DNA of 6,075 bases, taken from positions 5,924 to 11,998 of the forward strand of contig JACNJG010000100.1 of the NCBI GenBank assembly GCA_014382685.1, in the 5' to 3' direction. Below are positions 5,998-6,075 of the stretch, piece by piece (within the stretch, counting starts at the first letter, position 1; every line of letters begins with the position of its first letter). This DNA comes from Candidatus Cloacimonadota bacterium (GTDB lineage: Bacteria > Cloacimonadota > Cloacimonadia > JGIOTU-2). The notes under the pieces were generated by a model. That model was given only the letters and a program-made list of their open reading frames with translations. It ran no database searches and was not told the DNA's origin. A program made the position numbers and the translations under genes.

Positions 5998-6075
5998 CTT
6001 TTAGCTCAGTTTTTCATTGATATCTACTTATTTAAAACCACTTAGATAAGTTAAATAATTTTTGTCAAAAAAAAA

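Noticed and set aside
6043..6068. Minus-strand TTGACA (6063-6068) as a -35 box for the RDD gene
   Set aside because: The only -10-like sequence near it (TATCTA) is 14 bases away and matches poorly. The exact TATAAT at 5992-5997 is a better candidate and is too far for this -35.
1..6075. CRISPR array, insertion sequence, tRNA/rRNA, toxin-antitoxin or defence system
   Set aside because: No spaced direct repeats, transposase, terminal inverted repeats, RNA gene signatures or defence domains were seen on either strand.

Overview
The window (6,075 bases, AT-rich by eye) reads as a chromosomal segment of a Gram-negative bacterium. The evidence is a TolC-type outer-membrane channel with a cleavable signal peptide and a periplasmic adaptor protein encoded next to it. 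Phylum cannot be fixed from the sequence alone. The overall style (AT-rich, a TPM-domain protein, a divergent malic enzyme, a short CTCTGTG-type intergenic repeat) would fit an uncultured anaerobic lineage such as the Cloacimonadota or other FCB-group bacteria, but that is only an impression.

Layout. Bases 1-75 hold the end of whatever lies to the left, closed by a strong rho-independent terminator (44-74). Bases 75-270 are non-coding and carry three perfect tandem copies of a 9-base unit (102-128). A tightly packed plus-strand cluster follows. First is a secreted or membrane-anchored TPM-domain protein with a glycine-rich tail (271-1020). Next is a small two-TM-segment protein that looks like a reduced DUF445 member (1020-1592, one-base overlap). 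Then come a TolC-like outer-membrane factor (best start GTG 1614, ending 2855) and an HlyD/MacA-like membrane fusion protein (2867-4000). After a 32-base gap containing a perfect 16-base palindrome comes a divergent malic enzyme (4033-5487). A strong terminator (5515-5547) ends this unit. On the opposite strand a small RDD-family membrane protein (5546-5962) converges on it, with its own TATAAT box near 5992-5997.

How it may work together. The TolC-like channel and the adaptor should form the outer and periplasmic parts of a tripartite export machine, but the window holds no inner-membrane pump (no ABC ATPase/permease, no RND or MFS transporter). The pump must be encoded elsewhere. The TPM and DUF445-like proteins are probably co-translated with each other and co-transcribed with the channel, so they may be envelope proteins of the same regulon. 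The malic enzyme is metabolically unrelated (malate to pyruvate plus CO2) and may be under separate control through the palindrome.

I see no CRISPR array, insertion sequence, tRNA, rRNA or defence system. The most unusual items are the altered active-site-proximal loop of the malic enzyme, the palindrome touching its ribosome binding site, and the exporter cluster without a pump.
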